Assembly: GCA_002428685.1 (NCBI GenBank)
Contig: DIXL01000074.1
Location: forward strand, 1-64,000
From: Cloacimonetes bacterium UBA6081
GTDB taxonomy: Bacteria > Cloacimonadota > Cloacimonadia > Cloacimonadales > Cloacimonadaceae
Length of the DNA stretch: 64,000 bases
Reading direction: 5' to 3'
The translations under genes and the position numbers were made by a program. Positions 1 through 8,813 of the stretch are shown here, piece after piece (the first letter of the stretch is position 1; the number at the start of each line of letters is the position of its first letter). The notes under the pieces were generated by a model that was given only the letters and a program-made list of their open reading frames with translations, made no database searches and had not been told where the DNA came from.

Positions 1-552
1 AAAAATTGTAAGTCAAAACTGGTAAACGAGTTCCAGTTACTGCAAACTATCGAAAAGAGGATATCCTCATTTAGCACCATAAGCTTCTTTGTATTGTGGA
101 TATGGATAAGTCCACAGTATAGTAGTGTTGGGTCAAACTTGGTATGTCGCAAATAGTATTGGGGTGGCAATCTCCTGATTGCCACAAGCCCATCGGGAGA
201 TCGGCTTCCCTATGCTTGACATGACAGTAGTGGCTTTTATTCGCGTGCCGATCGGGAAATTTTTACCCCAAGCGGACAAGACAATAAACTGTAGCTGTTG
301 GGGAGGGAAATCTTTTCAACCTCGCTCCAAATACAGAATCAAAACGGAGTCAATAAGGACTTCATCCGTAGTGATTCCGCATTAATTCCGTATTTCAAGC
401 AAGGGATTATCTATATGGCAGAATAATGTAGTTAGCAGGCACTCAAGCTTATCAGAGAAAAAAAGCTGGACAGATATTGTAGTTTTTACAGCCTTGCTAT
501 CTGTGAAAAATTACAGAAGAATAAAAGAGATAAAGTGCCAAAAGGAAAAGCT
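1..552. other. 5' intergenic region without a supported gene
   Basis: I see no convincing gene here. The one short open frame (179-385) has no ribosome binding site and an unremarkable translation. Visible structure is limited to a perfect 7-bp hairpin GGCAATC/GATTGCC at 166-183 and a 7-bp inverted repeat ACAGATA/TATCTGT (470-476 and 498-504) just upstream of the first gene, which could be part of its leader. No clear promoter could be fixed. Confidence 0.5.
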
Positions 553-3300
553 ATGAAGAAGTTTATAATCCTGCTTCTCGCTCTGTTCAGTTTCGGATTT
601 TTAGCCGCCAAGGTAGATCTGAACACTGCGACATTGGCTGAACTGAAGTTGCTGCCGATAACGGAAAAACAAGCCAGGGATATCTACGATTACCGTCAAT
701 ATGTGAAGATATTTGATAGTATCTATGATCTGCGCAGTATTCCCTCGGTAGATCAGCCAACTTTGGATCGCCTAAAACCACTCGTGGTAGTTTCGTTGTA
801 TATCGAAACCGATGATGTGGCAGTCCGTCGCGACGAAATTAAAGATTTATTGGAACGTCTGGACAGTAATGAAGGTTCCGGTGAAGGAATGGCGGACGTT
901 TGGGAAGATTATTTAATGACTCCCCAAAACGTTAACCGCATGCATTTGGACGATTTTATGGGACTGCCTAATGTTTCTGGCGTGGATGCAGTGGCTATTT
1001 TGAAACGTGTGGCTCGGGGCGATACCATTGCCGATACCCGCGATTTGCGTAATAGCCAGGGTTTATCTCACTATGGTTATACAAACCTGCGCAGCTATGT
1101 TTATTACAAAGAGCCACCGGTTAAAAACCGTTTGATGTGGGATGCAAATTTGCAATACTACACCCGTTACTATGATGAAGGCCAGTGGGATGTGCTGCAC
1201 GAAAGCTTTCTGCGCAACGATTATAACGCATCCGGAGTAACTGTCCCCCACCAAAAGAATCTATCCTATTGGGGCTATTTTGGCTTGGATAAAATTGATC
1301 CGGACATCATGATGAAGCTGCGTATGCGCTATGGCAACAACTATAAAGTTGGCATAATGCATTACAGTGCCAAAGGTGAAGAAGGTTTGATGACCGCAAA
1401 CACCGAAAGCTTTATCAAGGATGCCAAATGGTATGCAGGCTATGAAAATACTCAGCTACCCTATTTTGATAATGCCCGCTTCAAGGTTTATCTGGGTAAT
1501 TACCGTGCCACCTTTGGTGAAGGCCTGGTGATGGAAAATACCGATTACTACAATGCCCGCAAAACCGGTTTTGGCTTTAGTAAAAGGCTTTTGGGCATTA
1601 CGCCAGATCTCTCCAGAACTCAGGAATTCTCGCTAAAGGGTGCTGCGGCAGAATTCACGCATCCGCTGTTTGGCGTAACAGCCTTTGTTTCGCAGGACGA
1701 CAAAGACGTGCTTACCTATGTGGATCAAAACGGCAAAACCATTAAACGTGATGAATATGGTAACGACGTTTTTACCGCCGCAGATGGCAGACAATATTAC
1801 CTGAACTCCAGCGGACAACAAACATATACCTATGATGACGGTTCGGCTGTCTTTGCAGACAAGAACAAAGTTTTTGGGTACATAAACCCAACCCTGCGTT
1901 ATGACAACGACACCATGCTGGATGCAGAAGAATGGTTTAATAGCGAATTGGCATCCACTTCGGCCCCCTATGCCACAAACTACATCAATCTTGCCACCCG
2001 CACAGATGCCCTGCGTGAAAAACTGTGGGGCACTCACTTGCAGATAAGCCCGATTATTGGAACCAAGCTGGGGTTTACTACTTATACCGCTTTGTATGAC
2101 AATGCCCACTTTATTGTTCCTTCTTACAATAACCTGCTTCCCGTGGTTCTGCGTGATAGCTATTATTATACGAAGCTGGTGAAAGCCATGAATGCGGAAA
2201 TAAGCAATCTTTATAGCACGCAAACAGATAAATACTCCCGTGATTACCGCAGAGTGCTTGGTTTTGATGGACAAACCGTGATTGGCAACACTTCCATACA
2301 GGGCGAATATGCCGAGCTTTCTGTGGATGGAGATGATATGAAACTTGGGGACGATCCCAAAGCTTATCTGCTTTCCACATACACCCAGTTTGAAAACCTG
2401 TATTTCATCACTCTGGTGCGTAACCTGGACCGCAATTTTGACAATCCTTACAGCAATAGTTTTGGAGAGCATCAACGCTTTGAAGATACTATCTTTGAGA
2501 AGAACATTTATGCGCTTACAAACCCAACCATATCAGACCTTTATCAAAATTCCAATCAGTCTCAGCCGGAGCGGGGTGTATATTTTGAAACCCGCTACAA
2601 ATTTAATAACTACTTCACCGTGGGCAGAAGCTATCTGGATTTGTGGGAAAGGCTGACCGATGGCCGCAGAACTGCCAGATTCCAAAGCGAACTGGAATTC
2701 CGTCCCCTCTTTCAGGTCAGCATGCGTTTGCGTTATAAAAACCAGGTGAACCGTTATGACGATGATGCCGAGCGTGGCGTTTCCAAAACCAACGAATATA
2801 CTCTGGCCGTGCGGACTTTCCTTTCTGCCCGCGATTTCCTGGAGCTGGAATACCGCTATAATACGGTATGGAACCCACCTTACACTTCGCTTACCAATCC
2901 CGTCCAGGAAGGCGAAAACACAATGGCAGCAGCCATGACTTTGATGACCGGTGATTACATTGCCGCCAATTACACCCACAATTTCAGTCCTTCTTTGAAA
3001 GTTTCCGGCTCATTCTTGTATTGGTTTGGGCACGGGATTTCGCATTGGGACTGGGAAGATATGGAAATAGACTTCATGGGCGAAAAAGGCTCTAAGGCCT
3101 GGATTGCCATCTCCAGCCGCATTTCCCAAAACCTGTATATGAACCTAAAATTCCGTAATAAAACCTACCAGGACAAGGAACTCCGTGTCCGCCTGTATAA
3201 CTTATCGGACGATCCCACCTTATTGGACGATCCGGTTTATTTCCAAAGAGTGGAACACAGCGAAAACACCATTCGCTTCAGCCTTGATTATCGCTTCTAA
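553..3300 (+). CDS. Helix-hairpin-helix plus outer-membrane beta-barrel protein
   Basis: This encodes 915 aa. The ATG at 553 follows AAAGGAAAAG and opens a clear signal peptide (MKKFIILLLALFSFGFLAA); an upstream in-frame GTG at 535 is less likely. Residues about 20-80 form a ComEA-like helix-hairpin-helix domain (VDLNTATLAELKLLP), and a second helical repeat lies near residues 120-155. The rest is rich in aromatic and alternating polar strands (for example YYTRYY, RMRYGNNYK) and ends in FSLDYRF, a C-terminal aromatic typical of outer-membrane barrels. HhH-plus-barrel proteins are recurrent but uncharacterised in Bacteroidota-like groups. The HhH part probably serves protein rather than DNA binding, because the protein is exported. 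It heads a tight operon with the genes at 3314, 4749 and 6404. Confidence 0.75.
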   Translation: MKKFIILLLALFSFGFLAAKVDLNTATLAELKLLPITEKQARDIYDYRQYVKIFDSIYDLRSIPSVDQPTLDRLKPLVVVSLYIETDDVAVRRDEIKDLLERLDSNEGSGEGMADVWEDYLMTPQNVNRMHLDDFMGLPNVSGVDAVAILKRVARGDTIADTRDLRNSQGLSHYGYTNLRSYVYYKEPPVKNRLMWDANLQYYTRYYDEGQWDVLHESFLRNDYNASGVTVPHQKNLSYWGYFGLDKIDPDIMMKLRMRYGNNYKVGIMHYSAKGEEGLMTANTESFIKDAKWYAGYENTQLPYFDNARFKVYLGNYRATFGEGLVMENTDYYNARKTGFGFSKRLLGITPDLSRTQEFSLKGAAAEFTHPLFGVTAFVSQDDKDVLTYVDQNGKTIKRDEYGNDVFTAADGRQYYLNSSGQQTYTYDDGSAVFADKNKVFGYINPTLRYDNDTMLDAEEWFNSELASTSAPYATNYINLATRTDALREKLWGTHLQISPIIGTKLGFTTYTALYDNAHFIVPSYNNLLPVVLRDSYYYTKLVKAMNAEISNLYSTQTDKYSRDYRRVLGFDGQTVIGNTSIQGEYAELSVDGDDMKLGDDPKAYLLSTYTQFENLYFITLVRNLDRNFDNPYSNSFGEHQRFEDTIFEKNIYALTNPTISDLYQNSNQSQPERGVYFETRYKFNNYFTVGRSYLDLWERLTDGRRTARFQSELEFRPLFQVSMRLRYKNQVNRYDDDAERGVSKTNEYTLAVRTFLSARDFLELEYRYNTVWNPPYTSLTNPVQEGENTMAAAMTLMTGDYIAANYTHNFSPSLKVSGSFLYWFGHGISHWDWEDMEIDFMGEKGSKAWIAISSRISQNLYMNLKFRNKTYQDKELRVRLYNLSDDPTLLDDPVYFQRVEHSENTIRFSLDYRF

Positions 3301-3313
3301 CGTGGAGGAAAAC

Positions 3314-4744
3314 ATGTTATCAAATAAATCAATCATCCTGTTTACGCTATTAATAGTCGCTTCTGCGCTTTCTGCCTGGAGCATTTCAGATACCTATTTT
3401 GGCAACCGCTTTGGCACTTTGGATGCCCGCATGTCTGCAATGGGCGGAGCCGGAACCTACAACGATTCCCGGGCTTTTGGGATAGCTGACAATCCCGCGA
3501 ATTTAACTCTGATGAGAAAAAATCTGGGTTTATCGGTAAATACCTACATGACCCGCAACGAGGACAACCGCTCCTTCCCGCTTTATAATTCTTTCGATAA
3601 TTATGTGGATGATTCGGTTTACAGTTCAAACATCAATTTCTACAGCAACCTTGCCGCTGCTGCATATTACAGTTCCCGTATGGATATGTTAGGAGTTGGC
3701 TTGGGAGCATTTTACAAACCAATGCTTAGCTTTGATGGTGATTACACCGAAGAAATCCGCAACAACCGCAATACAGATAATGACCTGTATCCGGAAAAGA
3801 TAGCTCAAAACATGATAGAAGGCCGCGGAACTCTGAATCAAACCGGTCTGGCCTTCTCCACCTCATTCGATACCGGTGAAGTGTTCTCTGCAAACTTAGG
3901 ATTTAGTCTTGCCATGCTTAGTGGCGATATCACCCGCGAAAAAACCATCCGCTGGAGCGACTACGCACAGACCACGGTAGGAACAACTTATCATCTGCCA
4001 GAGCTAACCGAAAAAGAAGATTATGAGCTAAGCGGTAATCAAGTAAAATTAGGTGCTGCGGTGCGCGTAAACACCCGTTTTGGCCTGGCTGCAACTTTTA
4101 CCCCAAAAACAATTTTGGATAAAGAAGGCAGCTATTACTACAAGCGCGATGCCTATCGCAATACAGCCATGGATAGCATTAATGTGGCTGTAACAGAAGA
4201 TTACATCCTGCCATCCGAACTCCGTGTCGGCTTCAGCTATTTCCCCCGCAACGTGATGCGAACCGTGTTTAATATGGACTTGGAATATGTGATGCACAGC
4301 GACATAGATAAACGCTACGATGATGTAGTAAACTTCTATGCCGGTGTAGAACATCATGTAAGCAACCGTATTCCTTTCCGCCTCGGTTTTCAGGCTGTAA
4401 ACAACTATTTCTTCACCACCGAAGCAGGTTTGGATGATGCAGATAATCCCATTACTCTTTACCACGTAAGCAAAATCCTGTCTCCCATGATAACCGCCGG
4501 CAGCAGCATCGAGATTATGAAAGGTTTAACCGCTGATCTTGGTTTTGGCTATACCTGGCGCGAGTATGAAGCTACTGATTTGTTTGGTGATGCCTATTAC
4601 AACGACAAGATATATACCGGTTCTTCTTCCTATGTCCTGTGGCCAAACTCTCACATTAATCTGCAAGACCGTGGCTGGGAAAACCCGGACAAAATCCGCG
4701 AAAACAACATCACCCTGAATGCCGGTTTAAACTTCGTTTGGTAA
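3314..4744 (+). CDS. Outer-membrane beta-barrel protein (PorV/FadL-like)
   Basis: This encodes 476 aa. I chose the ATG at 3314 because it follows GGAGGAAAAC and starts a signal peptide (LLIVASALSAWS); the longer frame from 3185 overlaps the previous gene. The mature N-terminus has the pattern DARMSAMGGAGTYNDSRAFG then DNPANLTLM, which is the glycine-rich entry plus NPA motif seen in PorV/UPF0164/FadL-type barrels. Strongly alternating strands follow, and the chain ends in LNAGLNFVW with a terminal aromatic. The spacing is 13 nt after the HhH-barrel gene and 4 nt before the nucleotidase, so the three are probably co-transcribed. A role in export or surface assembly is an inference from the family resemblance. 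Confidence 0.65.
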   Translation: MLSNKSIILFTLLIVASALSAWSISDTYFGNRFGTLDARMSAMGGAGTYNDSRAFGIADNPANLTLMRKNLGLSVNTYMTRNEDNRSFPLYNSFDNYVDDSVYSSNINFYSNLAAAAYYSSRMDMLGVGLGAFYKPMLSFDGDYTEEIRNNRNTDNDLYPEKIAQNMIEGRGTLNQTGLAFSTSFDTGEVFSANLGFSLAMLSGDITREKTIRWSDYAQTTVGTTYHLPELTEKEDYELSGNQVKLGAAVRVNTRFGLAATFTPKTILDKEGSYYYKRDAYRNTAMDSINVAVTEDYILPSELRVGFSYFPRNVMRTVFNMDLEYVMHSDIDKRYDDVVNFYAGVEHHVSNRIPFRLGFQAVNNYFFTTEAGLDDADNPITLYHVSKILSPMITAGSSIEIMKGLTADLGFGYTWREYEATDLFGDAYYNDKIYTGSSSYVLWPNSHINLQDRGWENPDKIRENNITLNAGLNFVW

Positions 4745-4748
4745 CGCT

Positions 4749-6407
4749 ATGAAACGCTTAATCTACATTTTACCGGCTTTGCTGATACTATTTGGCATCT
4801 GCAATGCTGAAGACCTGAGGCTGGACATTATGTGGTCAAATGATGTTCACGGCGGTATAGACCGTGCTCAGGCAACCTTTATGAATCCGGAATTTCCGCC
4901 TCAGCTTGGAGGTGGAGGTTCAGCCGCCACACTTATAAAACAGGTTCGCTCCTGGGGAAACAGTAAACGCGAAAGTTTACTGTTGGATGCCGGAGATTTC
5001 TTTCAGGGTCGTCCGGTTGGAACAGTAACCAAAGGCCGTGCCGTGATTGACTATATGAATGCCATCGGTTACGATGCCATGACCATTGGCAATCACGAGT
5101 TTGACATTCTGCAGGATGATTTGATTACCACCTTAAAGGATGCAAAGTTCCCCATCCTAACCTGCAATGTTATTGATACCAGAACCAATCAGATTCCTGC
5201 TTACGCTCAACCCTATTTAATCCTAAACCGGATGGGAATCCGTATTGGCATTTTAGGTTTTACTACCACTGATACGGAAAAGATGAGCTTTCCGGATAAT
5301 ATAAGGAACATCGATTTCCTTTCTGAAAAAGAAGCCGTGGCCAAATATGTTAAAATTCTTCGCGAAGATGAAGAAGTGGATATCGTTATCGTGCTTGGCC
5401 ATGCAGGGCTACCCTATGATATCGAGCCTACCTATCTTAGCCGCTATGATGCCAAGGGAAATCCCCTTAGTGATACGCGTTATGCTGCCTGGGGCTATGA
5501 TGCTCAGGAAATTGCCCACGAAGTGGAAGGTATAGACCTATTCATCGGTGGACACATGCACAAGGGCATTCCAACTCCCTGGATTGATCCCTACACTCAC
5601 ACGATGGTAATTCAGGGCTATGCCTATGGCTCCAATCTGGGCTTGATTACACTTACCATTGATCCCGTTTCCAAAACTATCAGCGGTTATGAAAGCCCTG
5701 CCATCCGTGAGGGAAGTATGATTACGCTGTTTGAGGATGAATTTATCCCCGATGTAGAAATTGGCGAACAAATTGCCAAGCAAGTAGCCATAGCCGAAAA
5801 AGGCATGGACGAGGTAGTCGGCACTGCCGGAGTATATCTATCCCGCACCAATGTAGATGCCCAATCTCTGATGGGAAACACCATTGTGGATGCCATGCGC
5901 CATGAAGTAAATGCCGATTTTTCCTTTATGAACCTTGGCGGAGTGCGTGCCGATATTAAAAGCGGTCCCGTTACCTATCGTAATGTATTTGATGTAATGC
6001 CCTTTGATAACATGGTGGTTAGCTTTAAATGCACCGGCGAATTCCTGCGCCGGGTAATTGAAACCCGTATTGAAGGTGGACGCCATGGCATGATTGTCTC
6101 CGGCGGCAAGGTTATTTATTCCAAAAAACGTAAGAACTTTGAGCGTATCACCACTTTCTGGATTGGTGGCAAACCCTATGATCCCAATAAGATATACACT
6201 GTTACCACCACCGATTTCCTGATGCAGGGTAATGCCGGATTAACCCTGCTTACCCAGGTTCCCGAAAGCGATATTACCTATCACCAAATCAATCTGCGCG
6301 ATGCCATTGTGAATTATTTCAAGAAAAACAGCCCTGTCAAAACCAGGATAGATGACCGCTGGGAACGCAATGACAACGCTCAACCCACCCCGGAAATGAT
6401 CCCATGA
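4749..6407 (+). CDS. Secreted 5'-nucleotidase / UshA-type metallophosphoesterase
   Basis: This encodes 552 aa with an N-terminal signal peptide (YILPALLILFGICNA). The two-metal calcineurin-like site is complete: SNDVHGG (about residues 30-36), LLLDAGDFFQG, GNHEFD, VIVLGHAG and FIGGHMHKG. The C-terminal half carries the 5'-nucleotidase substrate domain, with NLGGVRADI and VMPFDN. The family hydrolyses nucleotide monophosphates or nucleotide sugars outside the cytoplasmic membrane for nucleoside and phosphate salvage. The exact substrate cannot be read from the sequence. The gene lies 4 nt downstream of the barrel gene, and its stop overlaps the start of the flavodoxin-like gene (ATGA at 6404). 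Confidence 0.9.
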   Translation: MKRLIYILPALLILFGICNAEDLRLDIMWSNDVHGGIDRAQATFMNPEFPPQLGGGGSAATLIKQVRSWGNSKRESLLLDAGDFFQGRPVGTVTKGRAVIDYMNAIGYDAMTIGNHEFDILQDDLITTLKDAKFPILTCNVIDTRTNQIPAYAQPYLILNRMGIRIGILGFTTTDTEKMSFPDNIRNIDFLSEKEAVAKYVKILREDEEVDIVIVLGHAGLPYDIEPTYLSRYDAKGNPLSDTRYAAWGYDAQEIAHEVEGIDLFIGGHMHKGIPTPWIDPYTHTMVIQGYAYGSNLGLITLTIDPVSKTISGYESPAIREGSMITLFEDEFIPDVEIGEQIAKQVAIAEKGMDEVVGTAGVYLSRTNVDAQSLMGNTIVDAMRHEVNADFSFMNLGGVRADIKSGPVTYRNVFDVMPFDNMVVSFKCTGEFLRRVIETRIEGGRHGMIVSGGKVIYSKKRKNFERITTFWIGGKPYDPNKIYTVTTTDFLMQGNAGLTLLTQVPESDITYHQINLRDAIVNYFKKNSPVKTRIDDRWERNDNAQPTPEMIP

Positions 6408-6892
6408 AAATCGCAATTCTTGTTCATTCCATGAGTGGCAACACCCGCAAATTTGCCGACAACCTTGCTACCCGCTTAACTGCTGATGGCCATATTGTTA
6501 CGCTTACCCAATTGGAAACCGATGTCCCCATCAAAGGTGGCACCCGGCATCATCATAACCCCTTTCAGATTACCAATCTGCCCCCGCTCAGCGAGGCGGA
6601 AATAGTCCTGCTTGGATGCCCTGTTTGGGCTTTTGGAGTTTCGGTGGTTATGGCAGAAGCCATGAAAAAACTTGGCAACCTGAAGGGTAAATCCGTCCTC
6701 AATTTCGTAACCATGGGTTTTCCGCTAAAGTGTATGGGTGGCTCTGCTGCTCTGAACTATATGAACAAAAGCGCGGGAACCATGGGTGCCAAAGTGCTTC
6801 CGGGCAGTATCTGCTGCCAAATGTTTCACAATCTGGATGCAGAAATTGATAAAGAATCCCAGCGCATAGCTGCCATGCTTAAGGCGCAGTAA
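6404..6892 (+). CDS. Flavodoxin-like protein
   Basis: This encodes 162 aa. It opens with MKIAILVHSMSGNTRKFADNL, the FMN phosphate-binding loop pattern (S-x-S/T-G-N-T) after the first beta strand. VLLGCPVWAFGVSVVM then corresponds to the second FMN loop. No signal peptide is seen, so it should act in the cytosol as a flavin-dependent electron carrier or NAD(P)H:quinone reductase-like protein. The start codon overlaps the stop of the nucleotidase gene, which indicates translational coupling. It is the last gene of the operon and is followed by a strong terminator. The redox partner is unknown. Confidence 0.8.
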   Translation: MKIAILVHSMSGNTRKFADNLATRLTADGHIVTLTQLETDVPIKGGTRHHHNPFQITNLPPLSEAEIVLLGCPVWAFGVSVVMAEAMKKLGNLKGKSVLNFVTMGFPLKCMGGSAALNYMNKSAGTMGAKVLPGSICCQMFHNLDAEIDKESQRIAAMLKAQ

Positions 6893-6925
6893 CTACCTAT
6901 ATCACAAAACTTAAAGCTAATACTA

Positions 6926-6961
6926 AGCCCCTTCAGCATGTTTGTTGAAGGGGCTTTTTTG
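6926..6961 (+). terminator. Rho-independent terminator after the flavodoxin gene
   Basis: A perfect 10-bp stem AGCCCCTTCA (6926-6935) / TGAAGGGGCT (6946-6955) with a 10-nt loop is followed by a T run. It closes the 553-6892 operon. Confidence 0.9.
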
Positions 6962-6987
6962 TATATACAGGATATAGTTGCCAAAAC

Positions 6988-7016
6988 TTGTCAACTGACT
7001 ATCCTTTAATTATGAT
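6988..7016 (+). promoter_or_regulatory. Sigma70-type promoter for the pilin-like gene
   Basis: TTGTCA (6988-6993), a 17-bp spacer and TATGAT (7011-7016) match 5/6 bases at both hexamers. The element lies between the preceding terminator and the ATG at 7066. Confidence 0.7.
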
Positions 7017-7065
7017 CAAAGCTTATGAAAGTAGTGCTGAGACCACCCAAAACAAGGAGAAACAA

Positions 7066-7599
7066 ATGTTCAGCAAACAAAAAAGGGATGCTGCCCAGAA
7101 GAGCAAGAAATCGAAATTTTGGCTAATCGTGATAGTTGTCTTGGTGCTGCTGCTAATGTTGGCCATTTTTGGTCTGCCACGCTATAACAAGTATCTCATG
7201 AAAGGCCGTTCGGCAAATGGCAAGGCAGGTGTGGAAGCCATTAAAACCAGAGTGGATGAATACTGGAAAACCAATGGTAACATGGGCGGTTTTTCCATAG
7301 AAAATGCTGTGGCAGAAACACAGCTAAGCAACAAAATTAAAAAGCAATGGCGGTTCTATATCGCGTGGAAATCCGCCCAACTCTATACAACCGAAATGGT
7401 TGATAAGCTTAAGAACGTTAATGCCAACGACTATGTGTTCATAGCTCCCTATCGGGTGATTATGGCAGTGGCCACCAAGGAAAATCCCTTGAGAGAAGGC
7501 ACCAAAATATGGTTTGAGGGTGATGCCAACAGTTTTCATGGTTATGGGATAGACGAAAAAGTGGAACCAGACTGGGGAGTTTTATTCCCCAATCCCTGA
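7066..7599 (+). CDS. Pilin-like single-pass membrane protein
   Basis: This encodes 177 aa. The ATG at 7066 follows AAGGAGAAACAA; the longer frame from 6988 would start inside the -35 box. A basic N-terminus (KQKRDAAQKSKKSK) leads into one membrane helix (FWLIVIVVLVLLLMLAIFGL), then PRYNKYLMKGRSANGKAG and a soluble domain. This layout resembles type IV pilin-like or pseudopilin proteins, but I see no canonical G/F-T-L-x-E prepilin cleavage site. It could instead be a generic anchored periplasmic protein. It stands alone between a terminator and the prophage. The phage target lies only 28 bp after its stop codon, so the gene is intact. Confidence 0.5.
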   Translation: MFSKQKRDAAQKSKKSKFWLIVIVVLVLLLMLAIFGLPRYNKYLMKGRSANGKAGVEAIKTRVDEYWKTNGNMGGFSIENAVAETQLSNKIKKQWRFYIAWKSAQLYTTEMVDKLKNVNANDYVFIAPYRVIMAVATKENPLREGTKIWFEGDANSFHGYGIDEKVEPDWGVLFPNP

Positions 7600-7626
7600 T
7601 TCACAATAACTCACTATAAGACTGAT

Positions 7627-7631
7627 AGCAT
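7627..7631. repeat. Target-site duplication, left copy (AGCAT)
   Basis: The 5-bp direct repeat AGCAT immediately precedes the TGTA terminus. The uninterrupted site would have read ...ctgatAGCATgctgtcc..., which contains the palindrome AGCATGCT. Confidence 0.88.
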
Positions 7632-7658
7632 TGTAAAGAGTCACCCAAATCTGCAAAT
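7632..7658 (+). repeat. Left terminal transposase site (L1)
   Basis: The terminal 27 bp begins TGTAAAGAGTCACC and ends CTGCAAAT. It aligns without gaps to the inverted right terminus (19/27 identical). Unlike every other copy it has GTCAC where the others have GATCAC, so it lacks a GATC site. Confidence 0.8.
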
Positions 7659-7763
7659 GGGCGTCGGTGTGACAAGTGGGGATAAGGGTTTGATTGGTGG
7701 GAACTTATAGCGGACTGGTTTTAGACTGTGTCACAGCGTCGTTTGGACGTTTTTGGACTTTTT

Positions 7764-7782
7764 TGATCACCATTTCTGCAAA
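7764..7782 (+). repeat. Internal left transposase site (L2)
   Basis: TGATCACCATTTCTGCAAA is the exact reverse complement of the second right-end copy at 41447-41465. It lies 132 bp inside the left end in the same orientation as L1. It contains one GATC. Confidence 0.8.
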
Positions 7783-7840
7783 TTTGCGCTGATTTTGGAC
7801 TGGTTTCGGATAATCCTGTTATTCAAGTGTTTACTGCGTT

Positions 7841-8569
7841 TCAGCAAAGCTGCAGGTGGACAGCGAGTGTGCCGATCAGAAAAATGTCACTCGTCTGATC
7901 CCCGTCCAATATCAGAGGTTTAAAGTCCAAATTGAGGGGTTCGAGTACCAACGCAGCCCTTTTGTGATCTAGCTTTACACGCTTTAGGGTAATGCCTCCA
8001 TCGACCCGCACAGCACAGATCTTGCCGTTGGCATTATCCCAGTCTATAGTCTTGTGGATCAGGACGATATCGGCATTCTTGATCTGCGGAGCCATGCTAT
8101 CGCCATTAACCTGGAAGGCCATGTAGTTGGATGCACCGCTGGGAATGTAACTATCCGGTATTTCAATCTGTTTGCGGGAATCACGATCATCCACTGCTTC
8201 CATGGGGGTTCCGGCGGAAATTTCCGCCAGGATCGGGAATACTGTGGAGCGGATATAAGTATCTCCGTATTCGTCAATTAGGAGTTGCCTGCCACTGACG
8301 ATCTGGTAGCGCTGGTTACGCCGGATGGCAGTATCCTGCTCCCAGGGGCCGGGGATCATCATCGGTCCTTCCCCCTTCAAAACCCAGTTGATATTCACTT
8401 TTTCCTCTGCCAGTTTGAGCAGAAAATCCGGGTCAGGCAGGCGATTATTGGTCTTGTATCTGATCACTGAGTTCTTGGAAACACCAAATTTTTCTGCGAA
8501 CTCCCACTGCTTCATATTCATTGATTTCATCAGCGTTTGGATGCGGTCGCCGATCGTCATTATGTTCAT
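7841..8569 (-). CDS. Prophage repressor (XRE HTH plus S24 peptidase-like domain)
   Basis: This encodes 242 aa. The start at 8569 sits behind AAGGGGGATGG; a longer frame to 8590 is possible. Residues about 5-60 are an XRE helix-turn-helix (KQWEFAEKFGVSKNSVIRYK). The C-terminal half is a LexA/CI-type S24 domain with nucleophile serine in NGDSMAPQIKNAD and general-base lysine in GGITLKRVKL. Such proteins bind operators as dimers and are inactivated by RecA-stimulated self-cleavage. An Ala-Gly cleavage dipeptide is not obvious, though EISAGTP just before the S24 fold is a candidate. Position and orientation match the c repressor at the left end of Mu, so it is the likely lysogeny master regulator. 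Confidence 0.88.
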   Translation of the reverse strand: MNIMTIGDRIQTLMKSMNMKQWEFAEKFGVSKNSVIRYKTNNRLPDPDFLLKLAEEKVNINWVLKGEGPMMIPGPWEQDTAIRRNQRYQIVSGRQLLIDEYGDTYIRSTVFPILAEISAGTPMEAVDDRDSRKQIEIPDSYIPSGASNYMAFQVNGDSMAPQIKNADIVLIHKTIDWDNANGKICAVRVDGGITLKRVKLDHKRAALVLEPLNLDFKPLILDGDQTSDIFLIGTLAVHLQLC

Positions 8570-8590
8570 TCCATCCCCCTTAGGGCACAT

Positions 8591-8813
8591 TTTAGTATTG
8601 ACAATTACCGTATGGGTATCATTGTGTATCTGAGCGCAAGGTTAAATAACCACTGCGATATGTCAAGACCAATTATTCATAGGGTGATTATGCGGCGGAA
8701 TATTCCGGCGGTGTTTCAAGTTTGAAACTGAGTTCCGGTTTTCGCAGAAAGGACTTCCCAAGTTATTGCGATTGTGTGCAGTAGCACCCCAATAACAAAT
8801 GAGGGAGGCGCTT
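8591..8813. promoter_or_regulatory. Divergent early control region with palindromic operators
   Basis: This is the gap between the leftward repressor and the rightward early genes. It contains a perfect -35-like TTGACA at 8598-8603, repeated GTAT/ATAC elements (GTATGGGTATC and GTGTATC at 8609-8631), a perfect palindrome CGGAATATTCCG (8696-8707), and GTTTCAA-GT-TTGAAAC (8713-8728). These are plausible operators for the repressor and for a Ner/Cro-like factor. No single -10 box is convincing. Confidence 0.6.

Noticed and set aside
179..385. 68-aa open frame in the 5' intergenic region
   Set aside because: No RBS, no motif and poor composition.
1633..2475. 280-aa minus-strand open frame
   Set aside because: It lies wholly opposite the HhH-barrel gene, has no RBS, and its composition is that of an antisense shadow.
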